This document shows, piece after piece, positions 45,845 to 55,698 of a stretch of 64,000 bases of DNA. Below the pieces are notes generated by a model. The model was given only the letters and a program-made list of their open reading frames with translations. It had not been told where the DNA came from and did not search any database. The stretch comes from Osmia lignaria lignaria (lineage: Eukaryota > Arthropoda > Insecta > Hymenoptera > Megachilidae): the NCBI RefSeq assembly GCF_051020975.1, contig NC_135041.1, positions 2,616,256 through 2,680,255 on the forward strand. Reading direction: 5' to 3'. Position 1 is the stretch's first letter. Every line of letters starts with the position of its first letter. Both the position numbers and the translations under genes were made by a program.

Positions 45845-45921
45845 GAAGAGTTTGAGTTTAATCCTTTTCAATTTTTGACTTCCTCTATCGCTTTCTCTTC
45901 TTTACCTGCTCTACCCTGGAA

Positions 45922-45980
45922 TCGTGTATCTTGTCAAGCTCTTTCGAGGGTTACGAGAATTTCTCATGCGAGGTACACGA
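45922..45980 (+). ncRNA. Three-way-junction motif C3
   Basis: Outer arms TCGTGTA and TACACGA pair. Hairpins AGCUC-UUUC-GAGgGUU (one bulge) and GAGA-AUU-UCUC. Confidence 0.58.
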
Positions 45981-46130
45981 GGAAAGGCCGTTTCTATTTT
46001 CTACTTTTCAATAGTTTACGTGACCCTCCTTGAAAATATCGTCGCCAGCCATTGTAACATAAGAGACTAATACGTACAAAAACTCGGGTTAGCTCGAGAG
46101 AGAGAGAGAGCCATAGCAAGAACACCAGCG

Positions 46131-46185
46131 CTACGCAGTTAGCCAGTGCTTCGCATTTCGGGAATTACCCTTGGTAACTGCGTAG
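46131..46185 (+). ncRNA. Three-way-junction motif C4 (AGUGC type)
   Basis: Outer arms CTACGCAGTTA and TAACTGCGTAG form eleven perfect pairs where the other copies have a different sequence. Hairpins AGUGC-UUC-GCAUU and GGG-AAUUA-CCC. Confidence 0.65.
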
Positions 46186-47578
46186 AAACGGGAAAATCGT
46201 AATAACTCTTTTGTTAGAAACCTCTTTCTCACTCCGTTGCACAAAGCATCAGCCGGTCCAACAAGGACCATCTTTACCTGATTGTAACGATAGTATGAGA
46301 GAGTGGATGGATGAAACAAATTTAAACAACTAAAGTAAGGATTGAGAACCCTTACGAAAGCGAACGTCGCGAACGTTCGACCGCCGTTCGAAAATCAAGG
46401 GTCGTTCGAAGCAATAAACACTATTGTATCGAAATTCTACGAACTGCCTAGCGATAACGGCAAATTTTGAACAAAGGAACGTTCTCGAAGGAACGTTCGC
46501 CAGATTTAGAATTGTTTAAAATTCATAAAATGCCAAACGCCGAATAGATCGAGGCGATAGTTTTAATGTGTGATAGATTTCATAATTCGCCACGGCGTTA
46601 CAACCACCGTAAGCGCATCATCCGCTTTTAAATATATTAAATCATACTGTCTTTTTGCAAATTGGGAATGAATAATTTTGATCATGATGTACGGATGACG
46701 GGTTCCTATCAAGACCTCTATATTTCGATTTCAAATCTCATTCTGCATTCCAACTAAAGTAATAGTTATATCTCGATTAAATGCCGTTAATTAATTATAT
46801 GTATAAAGAGAAATACTGCGTAGTTTCTGAAAACCGTTGAAACTATCATGGCGACGAATGAGAAAAGGAAGGAACACCAAAGAAAGGGGATGAAAGATCT
46901 TCGTCTAGCTCGCGCGTCTTAGCCAATCACCGGGCACGCGACACTTCCGAAAACGGGCTACGATTCGCCAAACCGTCCCCTCCAAGGACGATGTTCGCGC
47001 GACGGGCCCTTCGGCCATCGATCGCGCACGAAATTTGTCACTCTTGATCGATTAATCGTAAGTACGTGATCGGGAGCCCGTGTGTCCGAGAGACAGAGCT
47101 GTTCGGAATTTCGTGATAGATTTCCTCTGCGGTAAAGTCCTCCGCGTAGCGAGGCAGAGTGCCGTGGTAGTTGAAATAATCCGATTCTTAACAAGGACTC
47201 ACAGACGCGCACATTAAATTTTCCCTCTACCTAAATTTCTATCATTTCTTTCTGTTTTAAACCGTTTGCTCGCGCAGTTTTCGTATTAATTTCACTCCGC
47301 GTAAATAATATATATCGATCGTTTCTGTAATAAATCGTAGTTCGTAACTCGTTATTCGTTTGTCTCTCGTCGACGTACTCGTCCGTTTTAATTCGTTTCC
47401 GCCGCGACAAGTGCAGTGATCAACGTCTTACCGTTTCTTTGGTGTTCCAGATCATCAGGCGAATACAGAGCAATTTAACAAACGAATATTATAATCTTGT
47501 TTCGCATTATACAGCGTAACGGTAAGTCGTTTCAATTACATTTTTCGATCACGACGTTCATTGATTGGAAAAGCGGGT

Positions 47579-47625
47579 GATCTGGTCCAGCTCTTCAGGG
47601 TTACGAGAATTTCTCAGGTCAGATC
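47579..47625 (+). ncRNA. Three-way-junction motif C5
   Basis: Outer arms GATCTGGTC and GGTCAGATC pair over nine positions with G.U. Hairpins AGCUC-UUCA-GGGUU and GAGA-AUU-UCUC. Confidence 0.58.
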
Positions 47626-47724
47626 GTTCCACCGTACGAGGTATCGATATTATTCAATATTCAATATTATTTTTTTTGTTTATTACAATTTCGAAATTCT
47701 GATTTTTCCATCATCCAAAGGGCA

Positions 47725-47773
47725 CCTTAGTCCAGCTCTTTCGGGAGTTACGAGAATTTCTCAGTACATTAGT
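47725..47773 (+). ncRNA. Three-way-junction motif C6, weak outer stem
   Basis: Hairpins AGCUC-loop-GAGUU and GAGA-AUU-UCUC are intact. The outer arms CTTAGT and ACATTAG pair poorly. Confidence 0.4.
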
Positions 47774-48323
47774 CGAATGTTTCAACTGTGATATCAGAGT
47801 GTTTTCATATTCATATATATATTTTGTTAATTAATTTTAAGCATCTTTACACTTGTACACATTTTTGCAAAACTGGTAATTCTAATTTAACGGAATTTCT
47901 AAATTATTGAACTCTTAACTTTGGCATTTCACAGTATTTTTCACTCACAATTAAACCAGTTTCATTTAGTTAAACAGTTTCCATTTATTTCAAACACACC
48001 TCACGCATTTCAGCCAAACACGCCTACCAACATACTCTGATTCAAGGAGGGTCCCGTACGGGACCAAGCGTTGAACGAACCCAACGAAAGGCTAATAATT
48101 ATAATCTTTTAACATCTTATCAATTTTGTCTTTCGTCTTTTAATTTGTCGAGAGCGTTAACACGCTCGAGACTGGTGGCAGCGATACCAACCATCGCGCT
48201 AAAATAGGAAAGTAGGTATTGGGGGTTGAATTCCAACCAATTAATTGAAATTTAACCACCTGTATCCTCCAATTTTTATCTATCCTTTCTACGTTGCGCC
48301 GTCGCACGCGCAACGTAACATTT

Positions 48324-48972
48324 AATACCCAAACAACGTTTCTGATAGTGATAAACGGTTTCTATATTCGTATTCAGCACCTATTCAACCGTTAGAAAGC
48401 AATATTGAATATGAATATTTTAAATATAAATAAAAAGTTTTATTGATAATAAAAAAGATAATATCTATTCATATTTGTTAACATATTTGTATTACTTTTT
48501 TACAAAAATTCCTATAAAAATTTGTTAAGAATTCAAAATCAAAAGTTAAATGAAAATAATAAGTTTTTCTTTGATGTAAAAATATTTTTTGTTGAAAGTA
48601 ACTGCAATAATACACCAACTAAATAAACCAACAGCTATTAAAGATTATTAATATATATTATTATATACAACGTATACAAAAATGAAATATTGCTCGTTTC
48701 GTACTTACCACTTGCTTCAATCACTGATCGTATGAAAGTGAGGGGGAATCTGTGACTTTGAAAGGGAGAGAGTTGGTGGGGCACATTCCAGGATCGCACA
48801 AATTGTTCTCTATGTGTACATTCCTGTTAGTATGTACATAGTAGTTTATATGGAACGCAAATATTCGTAAATATTCTGTTCACCTCAAATACGCAAAAAA
48901 CAAACGGCGTACAGTCAATGATAGGAATATTTATACCCTCTTAATGTAGCCATGAAATGTAGAAAGTATAAG
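48324..48972. other. AT-rich, no gene recognised
   Basis: No ORF or repeat partner found. Ends at the TA target of the next MITE. Confidence 0.45.
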
Positions 48973-48974
48973 TA

Positions 48975-49653
48975 CAGTGAGTGTAACAAAAAGTGTCTAA
49001 TCACCGTATAAAACAGAATACCTCATTTAAAATTGGACCAAATAACTTGAGGTTTTTTTTTATCGAGAAGTTATACAAGTTTATTTATTAAGATATGTGT
49101 TCTTGTCATTTAAAAAAAATACAACTTGTTGAAATCGTGGAAAAAAATAGTAAAAGGCAATTTTTCATCTCTTTTATGTGAGCCTATAATAAGAATTTAA
49201 AATATGTCTTTCGTAGATTCAAATAACTCAATTCAATATTCAATTCACTTAGAAGTTACGAATATTTAAAATTTTTGAAAATCACAACTTTTCATTTAAA
49301 AACGTTACTAGTTATGGTCTTAGATGGAAAGGTCGCGATTTTTGAAAATTTTAAGTATTTGTAAATGCTAAATACATTGATCGATCTCGATGAAATTTTC
49401 AGCATACACATAACGCGCTTAAATTTACAAATGTCATATTTTAAATATTCATTGCAACCTCACATAAATAAGTTAATAAAAAATTGCCTTCTACTATTTT
49501 CTTTCACGACTTCAACAAATTATAATTTTTTAAAACGACAAAAGCACATATCTTAGTAAATTAATGTGTATAACTTCTCAAAAAACCTCAAGTCATTTGG
49601 TCGAATTTTAAATGAGATATTCTGTTTCAAACACTTTTTTATTACACTCGCTG
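48975..49653. mobile_element. TA-target MITE M (679 bp)
   Basis: Starts CAGTGAGTGTAACAAAAAGT and ends with the complement of CAGCGAGTGTAATAAAAAAG, flanked by TA at 48,973-48,974 and 49,654-49,655. The inverted arms extend inward at least 150 bp (AACTTGAGGTTTTTT... against ...AAAAAACCTCAAGT). Terminal sequence and TA target fit a Tc1/mariner-type non-autonomous element. Non-coding. Confidence 0.88.
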
Positions 49654-49655
49654 TA

Positions 49656-50390
49656 CAACCTGTCGGAATACGTGTTTCGATCAAACGCAATGTGTCGCGA
49701 TGTACTTTTACAATCCGACTTGCCACCGTAGTAAGAGAGTTGAAGATTATTCAGTTCGAAGAATAATGTAATAATTATAAAATTATACACGGGGCAATAA
49801 GCAATCTTCATTTGAGCCCAATGAAGAATTTATTGGCAATTATGACAAATTTAATGTACATAAGAAAACCTGTAAATAAAAATGAGCTTCGTGAAGCAAA
49901 TAAGGCATCGTGAGATAAAATCATAACGATATAAATATTCGAATCAATGCCAAGACGCATAAAAAGGCGCATGGAAATGTAATTGAATATTAGGTAATGC
50001 AAATTTTAATTAAATTGCAAGTATTTGTGAATTTAAGTTGTATTAGATCCACTTAACATTGCCATGAGTTTTGTACTTATATCGCATTGCTTTACGTATG
50101 AAAAACGTTCATGTTCCTCGTTGACCTCGTACCATCGCATTCAATGAAAAACTTATTGACTCAAAATTCATTATTATTTTCCACTTATCACTCAATGTAA
50201 CGGAATTATACTGTAAGTTGGCATATTATTCCAATCGTCCTCACAACATAAACAAACATAGCTAAAGTCCATAGACACATCGCATATCCAGTTGAAAGGA
50301 ATACCTGGCAACGTTACGTGTTCAATTGCAAATTGCTCTGAAGGTAATCGTCTTAACTGCTATTATTTTATTTTTGTACATCCTAAACCG
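49656..50390. other. No gene recognised
   Basis: AT-rich. Short ORFs on both strands around 49,566-50,002 are not recognisable. Probably includes the unresolved 5' end of Helitron H3. Confidence 0.4.
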
Positions 50391-50600
50391 GCCACGTCTG
50401 CTTGGAGCGACTAATAATTGTTTGTAAAAACAAACCGACCACGTCTGCTTGGAGCGATCAATTGTTTCTAAAATAAAAAACAAACCAACCACGTTTGCTT
50501 GAAGCGATGGGTAGACCTACAGAACATGCATCCCATATGAGGAAGCATCGAGCTTTTTATTTATAAAAAGAGACGGGTCAGACCTGCTTTGAGCATCTGA
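50391..50600 (+). repeat. H3 leader repeats (TCTGCTTGGAGCGA)
   Basis: CCACGTCTGCTTGGAGCGA near 50,391 and 50,438, CCACGTTTGCTTGAAGCGA near 50,489, and a decayed CAGACCTGCTTTGAGCA near 50,580. They parallel the H2 leader, which shares the CTGCTTNNAGCGA core although the surrounding bases differ. Confidence 0.75.
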
Positions 50601-50720
50601 TTGAGGAAAATATTGATTTTTCTTGGAAGTCCGTCGATATTGTGGCTGATACCAAAAGTTGTTGCTATATATGAAAAGAAGTACGGAATTATGGGTAGGC
50701 CCACAAAACACGTATCCCAT

Positions 50721-51427
50721 ATGAGGAAGTATCGTACGAATGAATCAAACGACGCCACGCAATTACGTCTGTATAAAAATTGCAAAAGAAATACAGAGGT
50801 ACGATGTCATGAAACTATTAACGAACGCCATTACCGATTATCTGCAATGCGAAAATATATGCGTTCAAAATTATCGCATGAAACGATAGATGAGAAGAAA
50901 CGTCGGCTAACCATAATTTATAATCGTTTAAAGAACGAATCTGTCTAGGAACGATCACATAGGCTTAGATTAATCAGTAGGCGTCTAGCAAACGAATCTG
51001 CTGAGGAACGGTCACGTAGATTGCGATTAATCCACATGCGTTTAGCGAACGAATCTGCTAAGGAACGATCACGTAGATTGAGATTAATCCATAGACGCTT
51101 AGCGAACGAATCTGCTGAGGAACGGTCACGTAGATTGCGATTAATCCACATGCGTTTAGCGAACGAATCTGCTAAGGAACGATCACGTAGATTGAGATTA
51201 ATCCATAGACGCTTAGCGAACGAATCTGCTGCGGAACGATCACGTAGATTGAGATTAATCCATAGACATTTAGCGAACGAATCTGCTAAGGAACGATCAC
51301 GTACATTCAGTTTAATCCACAGACGTTTAGCGAACAAATCTGCTGAGGAACGATCACGTAGATTGAGATTAATCCATAGACGTTTAGCGAACGAATCTGC
51401 TGAAGAGTGATCACGTAAGCTGACATT
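50721..51427 (+). pseudogene. H3 Helitron N-terminal basic repeat region
   Basis: From ATG 50,721: MRKYRTNESNDATQLR..., parallel to H2. Then TAG at 50,946-50,948, then eight 19-residue repeats of the form LRLIHRRLANESAEERSRR and TGA at 51,408-51,410. The frame is then cut at 51,427 by the LTR insertion and resumes at 53,631. Confidence 0.8.
50949..51410 (+). repeat. 57-bp coding tandem repeat, eight units
   Basis: Units start near 50,949, 51,006, 51,063 and every 57 bp thereafter. 51,006-51,119 and 51,120-51,233 are almost identical 114-bp pairs, which shows recent two-unit duplication. 57 bp equals 19 codons, so copy number can change without a frameshift. H2 has about five units. Confidence 0.9.
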
Positions 51428-53626
51428 TGTAACGGGGCGGTCTGGTCGGTGCGCGCGGCGTTGCGCACCGCGGTCGGTTTCCCCGTGCCAGGGTTCGCTG
51501 GGGAACAGGTACGAGAAATAACGAGGCGGTGTTAGTATGAAAATAGAAATGTTTATTCAGAATAAAGTATAGACGGGGTGAGCTATAATGGTGGTAGTGG
51601 GCCGCCGGCTGCGGCCCCGGGAGGCGTCGATGTCGGTGGCGGTATATCCTGCCGGGCTCGCTACAACAGAAAAGAAAATCTAACGGTGAGCTGGCGATGG
51701 AGCCGTGTCGCGCTTAGCCTAGATGTACAGGGTGTAAAAAAATTAAATGTCACGACCTATATGGGGTGATTCTACACCTCTGGATCGGTGGAGATCTGTC
51801 AAAGAAAGCGACCGCAAAATTGACTTTGACCCCTAATTTCAAGGTCAAACTTTTTTATTGGCTTATCGTATAGTGCTCATCGAGGGGATAAAAAGTCTGA
51901 AAGGAACCATGTGCCGGAAATCAACCCTTCTCCTAGAAAAAAGCCGTCAAAGTTTCCATATACCATAATGCATTAAACGTTGAGTCGCCCGGTACCCCTC
52001 TGCAGTGATCTTGGCGCGGCAGTCTCGCGTATCGCTCGAGTTTCATGCTATAGGACAATTCTTGAATTTCAATCACAATGCCAGCATATAGGAAGGGTAA
52101 ATTCTAAGAGAGCATATTTAAAAAGACAAAATAACGACTGCGTGTAAAAGAAAATAAGAATGAATTTAATTCACTGAAGTTTTGCACTTCGAATATAAAC
52201 GCAAGATAAATGTTTAGTTTTATCATTTCACAGTTCGTTAACACATCGCAGTTATTTTCTTTTATTGAAGAAAATAAAAGAAAATAAAAGAAAATAACTG
52301 CGATGTGTTAACGAACTGTGAAATGATAAAACTAAACATTTATCTTGCGTTTATATTCGAAGTGCAAAACTTCAGTGAATTAAATTCATTCTTATTTTCT
52401 TTTACACGCAGTCGTTATTTTGTCTTTTTAAATATGCTCTCTTAGAATTTACCCTTCCTATATGCTGGCATTGTGATTGAAATTCAAGAATTGTCCTATA
52501 GCATGAAACTCGAGCGATACGCGAGACTGCCGCGCCAAGATCACTGCAGAGGGGTACCGGGCGACTCAACGTTTAATGCATTATGGTATATGGAAACTTC
52601 GACGGCTTTTTTCTAGGAGAAGGGTTGATTTCCGGCACATGGTTCCTTTCAGACTTTTTATCCCCTCGATGAGCACTATACGATAAGCCAATAAAAAAGT
52701 TTGACCTTGAAATTAGGGGTCCAGGTCAATTTTGCGGTCGCTTTCTTTGACAGATCTCCACCGATCCATAGGTGTAGAATCACCCTATATAGGTCGTGAC
52801 ATTTAATTTTTTTACACCCTGTACATTGGCTTACAAACTACGGCAGAACCCGGTCCGTTACAGAAGCTACGCGGTCTTAATCTAGCGCGGTTCGTAGCTG
52901 TCGCTACGCGGTCTTGCAGGCTACCGGCGCAGAGTCGGAGCCCGGAGTGAAAGCGCTGAGCGGAGCGCGAACGCGAACGAGAGAGACGCGGTGTTACGGC
53001 GCACGCGTGAGACGCGAAGTCGCTGGAGATCGGGAGAAGGGATGGCCCCTTCGGACCGTCGGTCTTTATTTAATTCGCGCGCTGCGATGTTTCGCGCTGC
53101 GGTAGAGTTGCTGCCCGCTTGCCTGACGCGGCTGTCTTCTCGTACACCGTGGTCAAACCTAGCAGTGAACGAGTCGACGACGAATCCTGGCTCGCCCTGG
53201 GTCTAGCCTCGGGACGGGACGGGATCGATTGCCATAGGCCGGATGCGGTGCCGTGTAAGCTAGCGTTCGGAACCCCGCGGTCAAACCGGCGGATGTTACG
53301 GACGCGCACTAGTTTGGTCATCCTGGGACAAACCTCGGGGCTGACGAAGCTAGGCGCCTACGGCTGCTGGACCGGGTGGGAGCTGCCAGCCCGTGACGTA
53401 CGTCACGGTCCGACGGCCGGTGGGCTCTTCGCCTGGACAAACCGCGACGTCGAGCCTGCCGGTGCTCCGGTCCGACCTCCTAGGAGGTCTGCTCGGGGCC
53501 GAAGCCCCGAGGCAACTCATCGATCCACGCGTCGATCGATCCTACTTATAGCTTCGCTCGCGGGAGTGGGGAGGCCGCCGCGGTGGGGGCCCGCGATGCG
53601 CGACGCCGATCCGCGGCTGGGTCGCA
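51428..53626. mobile_element. Solo LTR P (about 1.1 kb) holding palindrome O
   Basis: Starts TGTAACGGGG and ends GGGTCGCA, flanked by CATT at 51,424-51,427 and 53,627-53,630. Without palindrome O (51,728-52,821) it is about 1.1 kb. GC-rich in its right part. CCGTTACA at 52,855-52,862 mirrors the start and could mark an inner LTR boundary. The long ORF entering H3 from 53,119 starts in this LTR and is chance coding there. Confidence 0.8.
51728..52821. mobile_element. Near-perfect 1.09-kb palindromic MITE O
   Basis: Begins CAGGGTGTAAAAAAATTAAA and ends with its complement, flanked by TA (51,726-51,727 and 52,822-52,823). Two arms of about 530 bp differ at only a handful of positions. A short centre near 52,265-52,285 is made of AAAATAAAAG repeats. 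Non-coding. Terminal CAGGGTGT and the TA target fit a Tc1/mariner-like foldback. Confidence 0.93.
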
Positions 53627-53630
53627 CATT

Positions 53631-54957
53631 AATCCACAGACGTTTATCCAATCAATGTATTGAAAAACGTTCACATCGTCTAATGCTCATAAAAAATCGT
53701 AATCGTGAAGTATTATTAAGGGGAAATATCGAATCAAAAAATATACGTTTAAGAAATATGCGCGAACTAGCTAAAACCCGAAGGAAAGAACGTTTCCTCC
53801 AGGAAGACTACTTTGAATCGGCTATTAATATTTTTGCTGATGTACCGTGTGCAGTGTGTTACAAGACTTTATATCCGCAGCAACGTTACGCTTTACACAC
53901 GCAGCCTTTGTCTGGCCTAATTCCTGCAAATCTAATGGAATCAGAGAAGATACCAACATGTTCTCGTTACCTAAATCATCTTAAAAAACACAAAGTTCCA
54001 TCAGAGGCATTCTGGAATAAAATGGAACTAATGTCTGTACCTCACGAGATAGCAGATTTATCGGAAATCGAGAAACAAATGTTGTGCAGTATAGTGCCGG
54101 TTCTTAAAATCATGAAAATTCAGAATCGTTGCAGTCAGGATTGGTGCAAAGGTCAGGTAGTCCTATTTGCCCGCGATGTGTTCGAAATAACCGAGCAACT
54201 TCCAGTCCAATTAAACCAATCCGGTATAATGATTGTACTGGAAAGCTACGAAAATTTGGAGCGACAGCGACAATTTAAAATAGATGTCGGAAAGCTTCGG
54301 GTATTCTTACAATGGCTATTACAAAATAATGCTTTGTACAAAGATGTACAACGATGTTTTTCTAACGTTACCAATAATATTTTCGAAATAGCTCATGTCA
54401 TTGAACAGCCGGCTATTGTAACAGAGGAAATTGAAGTTGCACAAAGAAATACTGAACCAAACAGTAGATTTGTAGACGTTGGTCAGAATGTAGCTATTTT
54501 ACGAGGCACGTTTCATCAAGCTAGCGATCGCTTCAGTATCGAATCTCGTGGTAAGCAGTGTACTGGCACAGCTGCTGTTGCATGTGTTGCGTTTCATTCC
54601 CTTGATCCTAGTACGTGGTGTACTAGTGATGTCGATTATGTGGTTATAGTCGGAGATAAAGATTATCGTGATTGCATTGAAGCGCGAAGTATTCCTAACC
54701 CCAACGAAATCAATGTAGACTATTTAGCCGCAACTGAATTATTGCCACATCTAACATTTAATAATAGGCGAGTCAATATTAACGTTGACTATGAAATGTC
54801 TGTAAATGGTCACATTGATATTGATAACGGTGATGATGGATTTCCAAATTTAAAAAATGGTTTGATTACATTTTTTCAACGGTATATGTACGGAATTCTT
54901 ACTGCGAATCTTACATCAATAGCCGTATCATGCAGCAACCAGTCCGAAAGGATATAA
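53631..54957 (+). pseudogene. H3 Helitron DUF6570-like and OTU/C76-like region
   Basis: Continues LIHRRLSNQ... from the repeat region, then YFESAINIFADVPCAVCYKTL, the DUF6570-like block (VPHEIADLSEIEKQML, GQVVLFARDVFEI) and the protease-like block (GQNVAILRGTFHQASDRFS, ESRGKQCTGTAAVAC with the presumed Cys nucleophile, LDPSTWCTSDVDYV). More complete than H2: it retains the stretch through DYEMSVNGHIDIDN. Ends at TAA 54,955-54,957, shortly after SNQSE. Confidence 0.75.
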
Positions 54958-55698
54958 AGCAGCGTTACGAGGCGCCTCTGCGGTATGAAATTTACTACTA
55001 TTGATGTTTTACACGCCACCTTGCATCGTAATTTGTATGCGAAAAATGGCAACAGTAATGTATTAAATATCTACTCATTAATACCTGTAACAATTGTATC
55101 CGAGAGAAATAGATCTTCACTGGTAGAAAGAATGCAACATCTATCAGTTGTGACCCCATGAAACACAAATTATTTTCGAAACAAGCATATTACGTTCGGT
55201 TGACGAAGGTGTTCCCAACATCGATAATATCGTCTCTGTAAGTAATAATAATAATAATAACGCAGAAAATGACCCGATACAACTGGCAAATATACATAGA
55301 AAAACAGCGCCTCCTCTGAACCTAGAGATGGAGAGAAGAATTGAAGAACTGTGTTGGTTCTTCCTGTTTCCAGATGGAAGAAATGGATTCAGAGAGTATC
55401 GAGACATCCCAATAATACCATTAGATTACTTACAAGCACGTATTCTGAGCAATGACAAACGGCTCCAACGAACAGATTATCTGTTCTTCGCATTTTCTGT
55501 GGTTAAATATTACTGTGCAAAAGCTAGCATTTCAGTGTCATGTAGAATGCGCCAAGGTGAATATACTCCAGAGGGATTAATAGACAACATACATCTCACA
55601 ATGAGAAACATAAGAGGATCGGCCTCATACTGGAAACGATGCTGTTCGGAATTAATTGCCATGGTCCGAAGTCTTGGACCGCCCACATGGTTTGCTAC
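54958..55698 (+). pseudogene. H3 Helitron Rep domain, N-terminal part
   Basis: 54,958-55,320 is frame-damaged linker. From 55,328 a clear Helitron_like_N start follows: RNGFREYRDIPIIPLDYLQARI, then LRG-like RNIRGSASYWKRC and LGPPTWFAT. Reading stops at 55,698, where the inverted 3WJ element enters, and resumes at 58,433. Confidence 0.85.

Larger units (their letters stand above)
45644..48319 (+). mobile_element. 3WJ-family LTR-like element, diverged copy
   Basis: Starts TGTTACGTCC and ends CAACGTAAC, with ATTT at 45,640-45,643 and 48,320-48,323. Sequence is heavily diverged from the copy at 34,935, but the order of parts is the same: terminal hairpin (GGCGGA...TCCGCC), motifs C1-C3, complementary strand GACCCTCCTTGAA (46,022-46,034), AGUGC-type motif, two late motifs, TTCAAGGAGGGTC (48,041-48,053), hairpin GTCGAG...CGAGAC, then TGGTGGCAGCG. 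The conserved structure with changed sequence is the best evidence that the RNA fold matters. No coding. Confidence 0.75.

Noticed and set aside
50949..51410. 57-bp repeats as a possible CRISPR array
   Set aside because: Units are head-to-tail with no unique spacers and encode a protein repeat in a eukaryotic transposon.
52855..52862. CCGTTACA as the true right end of LTR P
   Set aside because: The target duplication CATT and restoration of the Helitron frame place the right end at 53,626; the inner match may be an older boundary.
53119..53625. N-terminal 170 codons of a 612-codon ORF
   Set aside because: This part lies inside GC-rich LTR P, between its target duplications, and only joins the Helitron frame by chance.
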